From: Paragordius varius
Taxonomy: Eukaryota; Nematomorpha
Direction: 5' to 3'
NCBI GenBank assembly: GCA_964247055.1
Contig: OZ176051.1
Coordinates: 6,882,001 to 6,946,000, forward strand
DNA: 64,000 nt
Shown here one piece after another: positions 34,100-46,900 of this stretch (the first letter of the stretch is position 1; every line of letters begins with the position of its first letter). A model generated the notes under the pieces. It was not told where the DNA came from. It did not search any database and saw nothing but the letters and a program-made list of their open reading frames with translations. Both the position numbers and the translations under genes were made by a program.

Positions 34100-36207
34100 A
34101 TTTAGACCAGTGGTATTCACGAAAAAAATTTGACGGGCCAAATAATATATATATTTTTTTCGAGGGTAGCAAATATTTCATAGCTATTTGACACTGCACA
34201 TCTTTATACTCTAAATCAGCACAATTAATTTTTTGCGAATCGCATGTAAATCCAACTAAAAACTCGTTTTGCACCATTTAGTTTAAAAAATTAAATTGAT
34301 GACGACATTTATTTTGATATTAACCAATAATTTTTGACAAATTTGGTTTCGCTTCATGATAGACCAATCTTAATACATCGGGTAAAGCGATTTCCGTATC
34401 TATTCTTGTACCTTATTTTTGAATATGCTGTCCACGGGTAACTTGAGAAAAAACAGTTAGGATAACTTAAGCACATTTTTTATATTTTCATATTTATTTG
34501 GCACATCTATACATATCTTTCTTCTCTTCGATTCTCCTTATATATAGCCTCCGAATCGGAATCATTTTTAAAATCTACGAATTCTTCAATGATAGGCGCC
34601 TGATCAAAACCGAGATGCTCAAGTTGCTTAATATTGGATATATCCATACCATGGATTTTCCACGAGTTTTAAGCAATTTTTAATATTTCTTAGTTCTTCA
34701 AATCTGAATTTCATTTCATTAGATAAAAGTGCAAAATGATTGTCTATTTTAAATGTTGGAAAATATAGGAGTGTTTTATTTATAAATTCTTGTTTATATA
34801 TTATTAATTTTTCTTCAAAAGCAAATATTTGATTAGCAAATTGGGTTATTATTTTGCTCCCTTGAAAACTCGTATTAAGACTAAGTCTATAAGTAAATGT
34901 CACAAAGGTAGGCAATAAAACCCACCATTGGTCACTATTAATTCCTCGTCAAACTTTCTGTTGTCTTTTATATATAATACAATCTCATGTCTTAAAACAA
35001 AAAATCTATTTAATACTTTGCTAAGGCTTAGCCATCTTACAGCGGTGTACAAAAGAATATCATCAAACTCACTGTGGATATCTTTCAGAAGATTTAGAAT
35101 TTACGGCTGTTAAATTCTCTCGGATGTGCATAACTATATCCACATTCGTTTTAATTACTGAATTGAGTGATTCATCTTTTACACGGAAAACCAAGTTTTG
35201 CTGTTGAGTAAATATTTTTTAAATTATATTTGTTTTTCAAAAGAGGGATAAATCCTTCGTTTCATAAAGGGACAGCCATTTGTGCAGATCGAAACCAATT
35301 TTTTTCATAGTACCATTATTATAGAAAAAAGTGCTACCACTTATTAGACATTCTTTTATTAGTTGGGAATCAGTAAACGGTTTCATATTTTTTCCTAAAA
35401 TATAACGAATTTCATACGAAGCTAATGTTACAGCTTTTCCTGGGAGAAAGCTATAAAAATAATAGATTTTCTTTCTGGTATAATTATTTAATTTTTTAAT
35501 TATTTCTTTTCTTTCCTCGTGATTTTCTGGTAATTTATGAGAATGATGGATTGTAAAATGTCTTTCAATATTGTATTTTTTAATAATTATGTTGTCCTTG
35601 CATATAAGGCAGGTCATTTTTAAAAACGACAAAGAATTTTTCTTCCCATTCTTTTTTAGAGAGCGATTTTTATCAGATAATTTACGTTTTTTTAGCATTA
35701 GATGTCATTATATATTTAAATATTATGTAAATTTTTGCAAATAATAGGAATATAATTTGAATTATGCTATAAAAAATAGGTAAAAATTTGATGATGTTGA
35801 TTTGAAAAATATTTTATGGGAGTTATATAAAATGATGTAGGATCGCTATGAAAAGAATATGTATATGCAAGTTTGGGTGAAAAGCTTCCTTAAATACAAA
35901 AAAGGAATTCAATAAAAATTTTAAAATAGAAAAAAAATAGAATACAGAAACAGAGACAACGTGTGCCAAAATTTTGAAATCATTTTATGTAGGGAACTTC
36001 TAGTAAATTGGGTAAAAAATAGAAATTACGAAATAGATCTAAAGAAAATAAGTTAATATTAAAATAAGCGAAAATTGTATGTGTATTTTTAAAAATTCAT
36101 CAATAAAAAAATAATTTAAGTATCAATATGGTCATAGGGCAATTTTAAAGCACTCTTAGGGCCGCATGCGGCCCGCGGGCCGCGGTTTGAGTATCACTGA
36201 TTTAGAC
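34100..36207. other. 8-bp target site duplication flanking the hAT element
   Basis: Perfect direct repeat ATTTAGAC at 34100-34107 and 36200-36207, exactly outside the CAGTG...CACTG ends. Eight base pairs is the hallmark duplication length of hAT transposons. Confidence 0.9.
34108..36199 (-). mobile_element. hAT transposon with broken transposase
   Basis: A 2092-bp element. Termini are CAGTGGTATTCACG and, at the right, CCGCGGTTTGAGTATCACTG, with a GC-rich GCATGCGGCCCGCGGGCCGC just inside. Minus-strand coding pieces follow the GTF2IRD2/ZBED-like hAT transposase order. At 35698-35237 is a BED-like zinc region (CLIC, then RHFTIHHSH), followed by ASYEIRYILGKNMKPFT. Near 35060 is LLYTAVRWLSLSKVLNRFF, a strongly conserved hAT block. 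At 34915-34640 are AFEEKLIIYKQEF and FRFEELRNIK. The coding frame is interrupted between pieces; some interruptions could be unrecognised short introns. Perfect target repeats suggest a fairly recent insertion. Confidence 0.88.
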
Positions 36208-36995
36208 ATAGGAAGCGACAAAACTCGCCAAGCGAGAGCATTTTTCTGATTAAATATATTGTTAAAACTAATGGGTCAAAACAGCTTAAAATTTGTGATA
36301 GCTAAATATGTAAGATAATACAATAAAGTCTTTTTGATTAATTTATTGCTTTTATGTCATTCAAAATAGCCATTTCTAACGTTTCTTAAAAAACATCCTA
36401 TCCATATTAATTACTACGCATTTAAGTTAATTGATAAAATAATTATGATATTGTATTAAAAAATCAAACCAAAAATATTAAAATCATAAAATTTATTTTT
36501 GAAGTATTAGGTTTACATTAGCATAAGTTAAAAAAAAATCTTTAAAATGTCTGTAAAAATTTTGGACCTATTTAAAGGTTGAAAAAGACCATATAAAGCC
36601 AAATAACTTTTACATCAGATTTATTTAAATGAGTAATTACCACTCAAAAAATTCAGTCTTTCCCGCTCTCTTCAATAATATATTGGCACTAAAACATTTA
36701 ATTTTGAAAATTACGGGCTTATTTAAATCGGGCCAAAAATTTTCGATTAACCTAACATTAAAATTTTGTTAAGTGAATTTTTTTCAGATATACTATTTAT
36801 ATCCTTTAAAAAATAATTTCAATTTACAAGAATAACCTTAAATGTAGTCAAAATTTGTCGTCTAGTGTACCTACCCTTCAATATTCAACTTTCTGCAGCA
36901 TAATAATTAATGATATCATAACTATCACTTCAATTTGCATTGTGATATGGTCATATGAAATTGACACATTCAGCTTGGATATATTTTGAATTTGG

Positions 36996-38504
36996 ATGAC
37001 GGCAGTTAAAATCTATACTTCAACCAGTCTCCCTTCAACTCCTTTAACACACAACAAATTAGATAAACGTATACATGATTGTTCAGAATATATAAAAATT
37101 CTGTCTAAAAGTGTTCAAGCCTTTTTAGACCAGGAAGAACATTTCAACAAGGTTAATAAGTCAAAAATATCTTCAATTTCAAATAATCAAGAACAAATTA
37201 AGCAAAAGAAGTTTATATAATACATTATTTTAGAAAAATAAGTAAACGTGGCAAACCTAAAAATCCCGTTACTCAACCGTGTGTTACTGAATATTTTAAT
37301 GTTGTCAAGCGAACCACTAGCACGCGAAAATGTAAATCTCAGCTTGAAGTATTCACCAATTTTAATTATTTAGTATGAAAAGCAAATTGAATTAGAAAAT
37401 AAAATTTTGGGCAAATGTGAAGATGGTCTAAAGGTTTATATTTATTTTTACCTTCAGATTGTTCAAATAGAAGGCAAAGGCCGCGGTATAATTGCCGAAA
37501 AACAATTTGTGAAAGGCGATTTTGTGGTTGAATACACAGGCGATCTCATTACACCCAAAGAAGCTAAGAAACGAGATGCCGTTTACAAAACTGATACATC
37601 GATTGGATGTTATATGTATTATTTTGAACTAAACGGAAAAAATTATTGGTAAGTAAAAAATATCCTATTTATTTTTACCTATAATTTTTGAGGATGCAGA
37701 TATATTAATATAGAGTTCGAAACTTACCCCACATATATATGTTAAAAACTAAAACTATCTTATAAAAATCATGTTTAAATTGTTGAATTAAAAAATTAAG
37801 TTTAGCATCAATCCAATTTTTTGAGCTTTTCAATAATTTTTATTTGTGTATATTGCGTCCTATTTTTATTCTGATTAGGATCTTAGTTGGAGAAATCCAA
37901 CTTTTATATATTTAATTGAAATTTTAAACATATTATTTAAACGATTTACTTATTTAATAGAAACTTAATTTGTTTAAAAATGATTTTACTGTCAAGTAAT
38001 AAAGCTAACCGAATTTAAAATATAAATTTTGGTCATAAAGTAAGGGCCTTACTATAAATTTTTTATAATATACCACTTACTATTCAAATTCACCATTGAA
38101 CAATTAAATTCACCCTCGAACAATTCAAATTCACTCTTGAACAATTGAAATTCACCCTAAAAATAAATTATGTGTTTTCGTAATATGACTCATCATTAAT
38201 ATGAAATATATTCGAGATAATTTATTATTTTTAGAATTATATTAATTTTAAACAGAATTTCATATTTCAAAAATATTATAAAATAAAGATATTTATTGAA
38301 AACACATAATTTATCTTAAGGTGAATTGAATTGTTCAAGGGTGATTTTAAACTGTAAATGGTATAAAATATCACTTTTCAATTGTATAGTGTGGATGCCA
38401 CAAAAGAGACTGATCGCAAAGGGAGACTGGTAAATCATAGCTGTAAGGTATTGCGTTTTGTTTCAAATTTAAATTAACATTTTTAAAGATATGTTTACAA
38501 TATC

Positions 38505-38544
<40 letters not shown>

Positions 38545-38717
38545 GATTTATATAGGTGTTTAATTGCAAAACGAAATCGATTTGGATAGCTAAAACTAAA
38601 GAGGCTAAATTAATACTCATTGCTTGTAGGGATATAAAACCAGGAGATGAGATTTTGTATGATTATGGTGAAAGGGATAAAGAAGCTTTAAAAGCACACC
38701 CTTGGCTCAAAGATTAA
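36996..38717 (+). CDS. KMT5A: KMT5A (SET8/PR-Set7) histone H4-K20 monomethyltransferase
   Basis: Six exons in phase: 36996-37210, 37234-37348, 37374-37433, 37458-37648, 38390-38447, 38556-38717; 266 residues. The N-terminal part is divergent; VTEYFNVVKR and KCKSQLE align with LTDFYPVRR and KSKAELQ of the human protein. The SET domain has IVQIEGKGRGIIAEKQF, GDFVVEYTGDLI, GCYMYYF, CVDATKETDRKGRLVNHS (the cofactor-binding NHS motif) and ILYDYGERDKEAL, ending AHPWLKD as in human. It monomethylates H4K20 in the nucleus, with roles in chromatin compaction and the cell cycle in animals. Introns 1-3 are 23, 25 and 24 nt; the third has no stop and is a multiple of three, but removing it restores perfect alignment. 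Intron 4 (741 nt) carries a family B MITE and intron 5 a TA repeat. Confidence 0.95.
38068..38365. repeat. Palindromic MITE, family B copy 3
   Basis: Ends TATACCACTTAC and GTAAATGGTATA, with three left-arm AATTCACCC modules. It makes up about 40% of KMT5A intron 4 and stops about 25 nt before the next exon. Confidence 0.75.
38508..38542. repeat. (TA)n microsatellite
   Basis: About 17 TA units in the last KMT5A intron, 14 nt before the acceptor. Shorter TA runs occur at 45958-45978, 47684-47705 and 49891-49903. Confidence 0.9.
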
Positions 38718-38976
38718 ATATATTATGATTATAAAAACTGCATTTATATATATCTATCTGTAAATAGTTATTTATTTTATATTTATTATGTTAAGAATAT
38801 ATATATTACAAATAAATCCATAAATTATTATCAAATATAAATCACAAATATTTAAAACAAGTGTACATTGTGTAGTTTTTACTTAAATGATTGCAAAAAA
38901 AGATGGGCAAAAATAGTATGGAAGTCCAATGATAAATTTTATGTAAAAAGTAAAGTTTAGTAAATTATCTCCGATA

Positions 38977-41900
38977 CTAAATTTTCATTTTAGATGTAAG
39001 GTATTCTTCCAGGGCGGTCAAATTTTCGGGTGTAGTTATATTTTGTCCAGAAAGTAATTCCGAGAAACGAACACCCCTAAAAATGATTGTGAGTGTCGCA
39101 ACAATGGCAAAAATGGTGAACACATAAAGGCAAATTCGATCCAAAACCATTGAAACAAATTTCCAGTCCATTGATATCTCATGGTCTCTGAACAAAAGAT
39201 ACAATATAATGTAAAATGAATAGATCCATACCTTAACTACCTTTTTGCAATAATAGTTTTTTTAGAATAGTAAATAGACTTAAGTTTGTTTTTTGGAGTA
39301 AAGTTTCCAACGTGACGTTCACAAAAATTATAGCATGTGTTTAAAGAAAATTTGGCAAATAACTATAAAAGATTCTTTATTTTCATAACAACTTTTAAAA
39401 TGCATTCCGTATAAAATACAACTATTAAATACGAATAAAATTCTATTGTTATCAACTATCAATAATTTTGGTAAGATTAAGCGGTGAATTAACAAAATCA
39501 GGGATGTTTGTGCATAAATATTTTCAAATTAGCATTCGTTATATGTAATTAGGTCGTCTAGTAGTTTATTATGATTCTTTATTTTCAATCTATGTGAAAC
39601 ATTTTTAAAAAGTTATATATTTTTTAATATTTATAGGGTTTGGAATACCAATCTATAGTTATTAGGATTCGAACAGAACTCAATATGGATAAAATTAATT
39701 TGGGCCTGATTTAATTTCCGTGAACCCATTTTGATTTTTATTACGACGATTTTGGTGCCAACAATTTGATGACGAACCGGATTCTATTTTTATTTCTTAT
39801 CGTTTCTGTACCACTTTTTCCGCCTAATTTCAAGCCTGTTTCAATATCATCTTTGGTTTTATTTACATATTTTTATATCATGATTTTGGCAAAACATATT
39901 AGATTTTGGTTATACTAACTATAAAAAAATATAATATTAATTGTCATCTCCTGAAAAATGAAACATTGATACTAAATAGGTTTGATAATTACCTTTCATC
40001 CTTCCTCATCTTATGTGTCATACATTTAAGCTCCTTAAATATTTTAGCCAAAACTTCGCAATCGCATACAGGCGATGTTCCCTTTTCTATTTTCTTATCT
40101 TTGCTCAAGTTGGTTTTTCCATCATTATCCATATTAAGGTTCGTTCCCTCATTGTTAATACTAATATGATTTTCTTTTGGAGTTTCATCTGTGCCCATAG
40201 TTGAAGGTTGTTTATACGTTACAGAATCAGATTCAGAATCAAAATCAATATTATGACATTGTTCTAGGGCATTTGCCATACCATCCTTATTTTCTTCTTT
40301 ATCTTTTGAACAACGGGTTAACATTCTTTGTGGGTGATTTTGGCGATAAAACCCGCTACTGTTATCCGAACTGAAAGAATCTTTAAACAAGCCAATGGGG
40401 ACTTTATAGTTGGTTAAGGCTAGACTCGGGTTCTTACTGCTGTGAAGGGAAAGCGTTTTGGTTAGAAAGACAGGAACATCTCCTTGATTGCTGGAGTTTG
40501 TTTCTTTTGTCACATCTTTGTTCGGATCATTTTTTGCCGATGCAAATGTTTGCCTCTTACTTTTTACTGTATTATCGTCTTCATTTGGACCATTGTGTGA
40601 ACTGATTTTAGCCCTGCCAATGGCATTTTCATCTGTAATACTGTTATTGTTGTTATTATTTTTGTTAAGATGTGCCATAGGATGATAGTTTTTTATAACA
40701 TCGCCATATTCAATACAATCATAATCATTGGGGGGATTTATACCGCCAGCCAAACTTTGCGAAGGATTTAGCTGGGAAGTCAGCAGACGATTTGGTTGAA
40801 GTTCATTCATATTAACCAGACTATAATCATAATTTTTGGGTGAAATCGAAAGCCATTTCTGTAGGGTTGGGGATAAATTTTCCTTTTTACCTTTGTTTAC
40901 AACACCCAAATGCTTTAGAATATTTAGTATCAATTCACTCCCCTTTTGGGTCCAACTCAGGTCAGAGGATACATTATTACTAGCCGAAAAATATCCGGCT
41001 GATAAATTACCATTAATAAAGGAAGAACCAAATTTTGCTATGGCAAATCGATTGGTGGGCGAGGGCGAATCTGCAGATTCTACATCTCCTCGAATGATAT
41101 TTGAATTCTTGAATATTGTACCTCCGTCACCTTTTCCATCAAAATAGATATTGTTATCTGTAAAGTTGTTCCTAGCTATTTGGGTGAATTTAGGATTCAT
41201 TCTGCATAGGGGAGAATGTGGAAAATTACAACGCAAAAAATCATTTTCTTGTAAATCACTCCAACTCGATTCTAGGCTCATAATCTCCCTCAGGATAAGA
41301 CGTGAATGTTTATCATGCAGTGCGATTTCTTCCAACTTTCGCTTGAGATCTGACAACTTTCTTTTTGCTGCTCGTTCTTTGTCAACTGGACGTTCCATCT
41401 TTAAAATTTTGGAGAGCCAATCAATAAAGATTTTTCGAATCTACGATGATACAGATTATTTTTATAATGTTATGCATTTATTTATATTTATAAGTAATTT
41501 TAAATTAAATCGCTCAAATTTATCCTATAAATAAAAAAGTAGTACCATGAAAGGCATGTGAAACGTTTCGGCATTTCGATTGTGAAAATTGAGTACTATA
41601 ACGGTCATTAAAACGGAAGCTGAACACATAACCATTATACAGGAAAAATAAATTCCTAAAAACAAACAAAGTATATAAATTATATTATCTGTTTTCAAAA
41701 TTTAGAATATTTTTATCGTTTTTGCAATTGAGCTTAATATCCCCCAAAAATATGAAAAATACCAATCAACGGGACTGAATCGGATGTTGGTGGCATTGTT
41801 TCAGCAACGAGCAATAAAAATACTGTCAACGAGAGTAAAATAGTGACACCTATTGATTGAAAAATAAATATATATACAGCTGAAATATCTAAAGACGGGT

Positions 41901-44900
41901 GAGCGCTAATAAGCGAGCGTTTGCCGCATAATACTCAATAGAGTAAAATTAATAACTCATATTATTATGAATCAAAGATTTACATGTATGTTTATTCCTC
42001 ACGTTTAAAAAAAGGGAATTGTTCAGAATCTAATAAATTAAATGCCGGATCAAAAATTTTAATATATTTTTATAACGACAAGAAACTTTTAATTTTAACC
42101 AGAAATATTTTTTTTAACGAATAAATAATGATCGCCGTCAATTGTATGTTTGAATTATTACAAGAGAAATGTTAACTAACTTATTCAAATTAAACTAATA
42201 TTTTTCACGGTAAAAAAAATGGAAAACCACCTACCCAATGTTAATTTTTCTCCAGAGTCAGGGGGTAGCGCAAACCCCAATAAGGTTATCGAAGAGATTA
42301 GAACACACGGTATTATGATATTGAAGCCATAATATAGAGTTCTCCTTCTAATAACAACGGTATATGTGATATCAACATAGGGTTCAGGACAGCAATCATA
42401 CTTTTTTACATTGTATGCCGCTGGTACGCCTAAATGTACAATTTTAAATAAAAAAATAAAATTATAAAGGGTAGACTCTTTTTATTTAAACAAAATATAT
42501 TTTCCCATGATTTTTACAATTTAACTTTGATTATAACTCTGAAATACTAAATTTAGTATGTTATTGATTCATTACTAGATTATTTTATGGCAACTCAAAA
42601 CAATAAAAATAAGTTATATTTTTAAATTTTTATCATTATATTTTAATAATTTTTACAGTAATTTTGAGGTTTAATTTTATGGAACCAGAACATCTTTGAA
42701 ATTTAAATAATTATTTATATAATTTTAAATTTGATAGATTTAACTTACCCAATAAATCCCATTCTCCATTTTGGAGATAGGTTGATAAATCCGCAGTTGG
42801 TGCCTTCATTTTCAAATCAATTTTGAATCCGTTGTAAGTCCATGAACCAAACTTCAATGGACATCTCTACGTTAATGCGTAAGATTGCAAAAAAATCTTA
42901 TATCATAAAAGTCTGAAACTATACAGTATTATTACAGTAAAAACTGAAATTATACAGACAAAACGTAATAATATAAGGGCAAATATTTTTTCTAAAAGAC
43001 AAGCACACTTTTTAAATCTTGATTTATTATGCAACTTATTGTTTAAAGTGGAAAGTCTGGAATAGAGATATATATTACTAACACAGCTATTTCTATATTT
43101 TACAATTGTTACTAAATAGCTTGTTCATAGGAGAAAATTAAGGTTTTAAAAAGTATAGTTGTCTTTTAGATATAAAAATATTTGTCTTAATATTTTACGT
43201 TTGTCCGTATAATTTCCATATTTACTGTACTCAATTCCAATTAAAAAATACCAACTAAATTGAGATAAAATCGTTCTTAAAAACTTCACGAGATAATGAC
43301 AGTACCTGAAAATCAAAAGGGAACCATTTAATGTCAATTTTACAAGTGCTCTTTAGAATGCCTGGAGGTATGTATGATATGGTACCATCATGCTTTATAA
43401 CTGCATTAGTTTGGAAAGTTCCATCAAACCTTTCATCTGCGCTACAAATTAAAAAATAGAATATTTTTGATTCTGGGGCGAGGATTAAGTATTTAAGCTA
43501 ATTGCAACATATATCTTAGGTTAAGTATAATTCAGTAAAATTATTTTGATAGTTAAAAGTTACCTATTATACATAAGGATATCGGGTCTCCAAACCTTAT
43601 TTGCCGATACTCTGATATCTTGCACTCCACCATATTCGCTAACATTCCATGATAAATTAATATCTTTCCATTCCTAGTTTGTGTAAAAAACGATAAAATC
43701 AACGATCAGAACCGGAACCATAACCTTTTTTAAACAGACCAAAAAGTATTTATTGATAGCTTAAGAGCGGCTCCTTACAGTTTTAAAATATTCATTCAAT
43801 TTTTTATATATAAATAAAATATTAACCATTAAATACGATTGTATTCTATTTTATCAGACGGAATTAAATCTTATTATTTTGGATTTTTTGACAAAAAGTG
43901 GCAATTATTTAATTTTTATGACATATTTATATTGTTATCATTTTAGCTCCATTAATTCGCCTTCTGTCATAAATGAAAAATTGTTAATAAAAAATTCCAA
44001 AATCAGAATCATATCATATTAAAACAATTAAACTGGGGAACCAAATTTATTTACAAGTAAACACCAGAAACATTTTGTATAAAAACGCTTTTTTTAATTA
44101 AACAAAGGTTGAAAAGCATCAAGAAATTGGCTTCAAACTAAAAGCGGAACCCTAAACTTGTTATAATTTAACTAATGTCAAATGAGGCCACATTATAACC
44201 GGTTTAAACCGTTATAGCTTTCGTTCTGGCTTGCCAGGAATAATTGAAAGTTTTTAATAAAAGCGTTTAAAAAAATTAGCAGAGTTCTGATTTTTCTTAA
44301 TCTAATTCCGTAAACATAAACTATTTAACACAGAATTATAAATATGATTTAATTTCTTATACCAGGTCCAGCCAAACATTTGAAATGAGGATTTGATTCT
44401 TTTCATCCTAATATTAAAAACGAACATAAAAATAAAAAAATTAAAATTTTTTGAGAATATAAGCTTCGCGAATTTGGAAAAAAAACAGTTACCCGACATA
44501 TATTTTATATTACAGCGAAATAGATGGTACAGTAAATGTTAATTTTTAATATCAAGAATTTTTTTTTTAATCCATATGGCATTTTTTTATCCTTTTAAAA
44601 GTTGTTTTACAAGCATATAAAAAATAACACTTACATATATATTTAAATGTACTTACATGTCCCTTTTCGGTACACATATATGAGAGATATATATTAACAT
44701 TGCAATATGTTCCCCTTCTCGCTACATGGTAACATTGCATATGTGTTTTGCCTACTTCACTAAATAATTTTTTAGGTATATATAATTTTTTTTATAAAAA
44801 ATTAAATTTATAATAATTAATTAAAAAATATTTAAGAAAAGACTATAAAAAAATATATTTAAATTTACATATAAATCGCTTATGTGCGTAATAAAACTTG

Positions 44901-46900
44901 TATTATACAAATTTAAATATTGATTTGATATTGCGACTTTTTTTGAAAACACTGTATCACCTAAAATTAGTTAAACTGAGAAATGTCACGAAAAATGGTA
45001 AAATAATACCATTTATAATTATTTATTTTACAAGTGGTAATTTATTTGAGCAAATATTTTTGACAATTTTTTTGGTGTGCTCATAATACTTAAGAAAATG
45101 AATGTGCTGAATATTTTCAAGAATTTGAGTTAAGTTTTCAATCAATTCTTCCACATTGAAATGGCTTATTAATGTGTCATAGTTTGAATCTGATGTTGAT
45201 GGCAAACTTTCATCTATACTATCTTCTTCACAAAAACTATACATTTATTCTAAATTTCTTTTTGACAAAATAATAAAAACTTAATATTTTTTATAAAAAA
45301 AATATATAAACTTATAAATTAAAAATCAAAGTATGCACAACACATAACATACTGATTAATACCTAATTTTGTAAAAAATGTTATATCAAACCTAAATATT
45401 TATCAAGTAAGCAAAACACATATGCAATGTTACCATTTCTCAAATAAGAAATGTAGCGAGAAGAGGAACATATTGCAATGTTAATATATATCTCTCATAT
45501 ATGTGTACCGAAAAGGGACATGTAAGTACATTTTATATATGTAAGTGTTATCTTTTATATGCTTGTAAAACAACTTTTAAAAAAATAAAAAAATGCCACA
45601 TGGATTAAAAAAACAATTCTTGATATTAAAAATTAACATTTACTGTATTATTTTTATATATGTTAAATCCTGAAAGACTTTTTACCACATACTTTGTTAA
45701 TTTTTACTTGTCCATCGAAATTACTGAATCATATAATTTTTCCATTAAGGGTAATAGAAATTTCTGGTTTGGGCATAAACAAATGTGATTTTTTCGGCTT
45801 TTGAAAAACTGGTGTATTTTATTATGAATTTTAACTTTACAAACTTTAAATGAACCTTAAAATTGATATAATATGGATATTATATTTTTGCAAATAAAGA
45901 ATATTGGCTCAAATATGGAATTTATATCCATTTGAGGTTTGTAATTAAAAACGATAAATATATATATATATATATATAATTAAATTCGGTATTTTAAAAT
46001 TTATACTTAATAGATTGATTATATTGAACGAAAAATATAATGAAAAAAAGTTATCATATCCAACTATACTATGTTTGATGAATTAATTTTTTTAAAAAAA
46101 TTATTGGTATTTCTGTCAAATTTTTCAAATATGGAATAATATCAAACTCTTTTATTAAGAGTAATATTGAAATTTTGATTAACCATAAATCTCTATTGAT
46201 ACTATAAACCACACAATTCCACTCGTGATGAATTAAATATATATATTTATATATATATTCCACCAATAGTTAAACAACAATGTATGATATCTAACAAAGA
46301 ACCGTATCAATAAGTATATATTGCGTGATCCATACCAGTAAGGTTTAATTTGAAATTTTATCATACTTTTCAGTGTACACCACCAATTTTTTGAGGACTT
46401 TTTGAACGAACACATTGTGTGTCAAATTGATATGTACAGTAAGGTTAAAATTATTTTGGTCCTTATACAAAAGTTAAAAATGTAAAGTCTATATTCTATA
46501 TTTTCGATTGATTAAGAGAGCTTACACGATATTATTAATTTAAAAAATGAATGTTATCAAAATCATTTTCGGCTGCCATAAAAGTAAAGTAATTAAAATA
46601 GCACTTTATATGTCTAATCCAATTTTATCACTGACAAATATTACGATTAAATGTATTCAAGAACTCCTTGATAAAAAAATAATGTATGAACGTAAAAATA
46701 ATTGATTTCCTTTGAAAATAGAATTTTATTTTGCCATTAAATACTTACAACATCTATAATTTGTTGCAAAGTAATTCCCAAAGTTACATTGAGCGTTTCT
46801 TCCTCGTGTTCCACGGGCCGCTCCAAATTTTCGTAATCTTGGAACAAATCTTTTATTAATTTCTTTTCAGCGTTTCCTTGAAGTGTGGGTCGTACAATAA
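38977..46900 (-). CDS. Nicotinic acetylcholine receptor alpha subunit, alpha7-like
   Basis: Ten exons in phase: 46900-46749, 44408-44364, 43673-43564, 43441-43306, 42866-42749, 42429-42235, 41849-41763, 41655-41546, 41440-39993, 39187-38977. About 870 residues; the signal-peptide exon is not found. The extracellular domain has [32 protein letters not shown] and WRPDILMYN. The Cys-loop is [15 protein letters not shown]; the vicinal cysteines YDCCPEP define an alpha subunit. M1 is [18 protein letters not shown]2 is [20 protein letters not shown] with preceding GEK (cation-selective). M3 and M4 ([18 protein letters not shown]) follow. The family forms pentameric ligand-gated cation channels at the plasma membrane. 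The M3-M4 loop is encoded by one 1448-nt exon and is several times longer than usual, with an Asn run and acidic tracts. Exon sizes 45, 110, 195, 87 and 110 match those I recall for vertebrate CHRNA7. Confidence 0.95.
44530..45645. mobile_element. Tc1-like foldback element with 200-bp inverted ends
   Basis: Left end TA-CAGTAAATGTTAATTTTT and right end AAAAATTAACATTTACTG-TA mirror each other; the inverted similarity runs over 200 nt (left CCCTTTTCGGTACACATATA, right TATATGTGTACCGAAAAGGG). TA at both edges and CAGT ends fit Tc1/mariner integration. It lies in the first mapped intron of the receptor gene. Inside is a minus-strand 73-codon frame (45244-45023; acidic start, [13 protein letters not shown]), not recognised. 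Confidence 0.75.

Noticed and set aside
39906-41534. Several plus-strand frames of 63-127 codons opposite the receptor loop exon
   Set aside because: They are antisense shadows of the 1448-nt coding exon of the nicotinic receptor.
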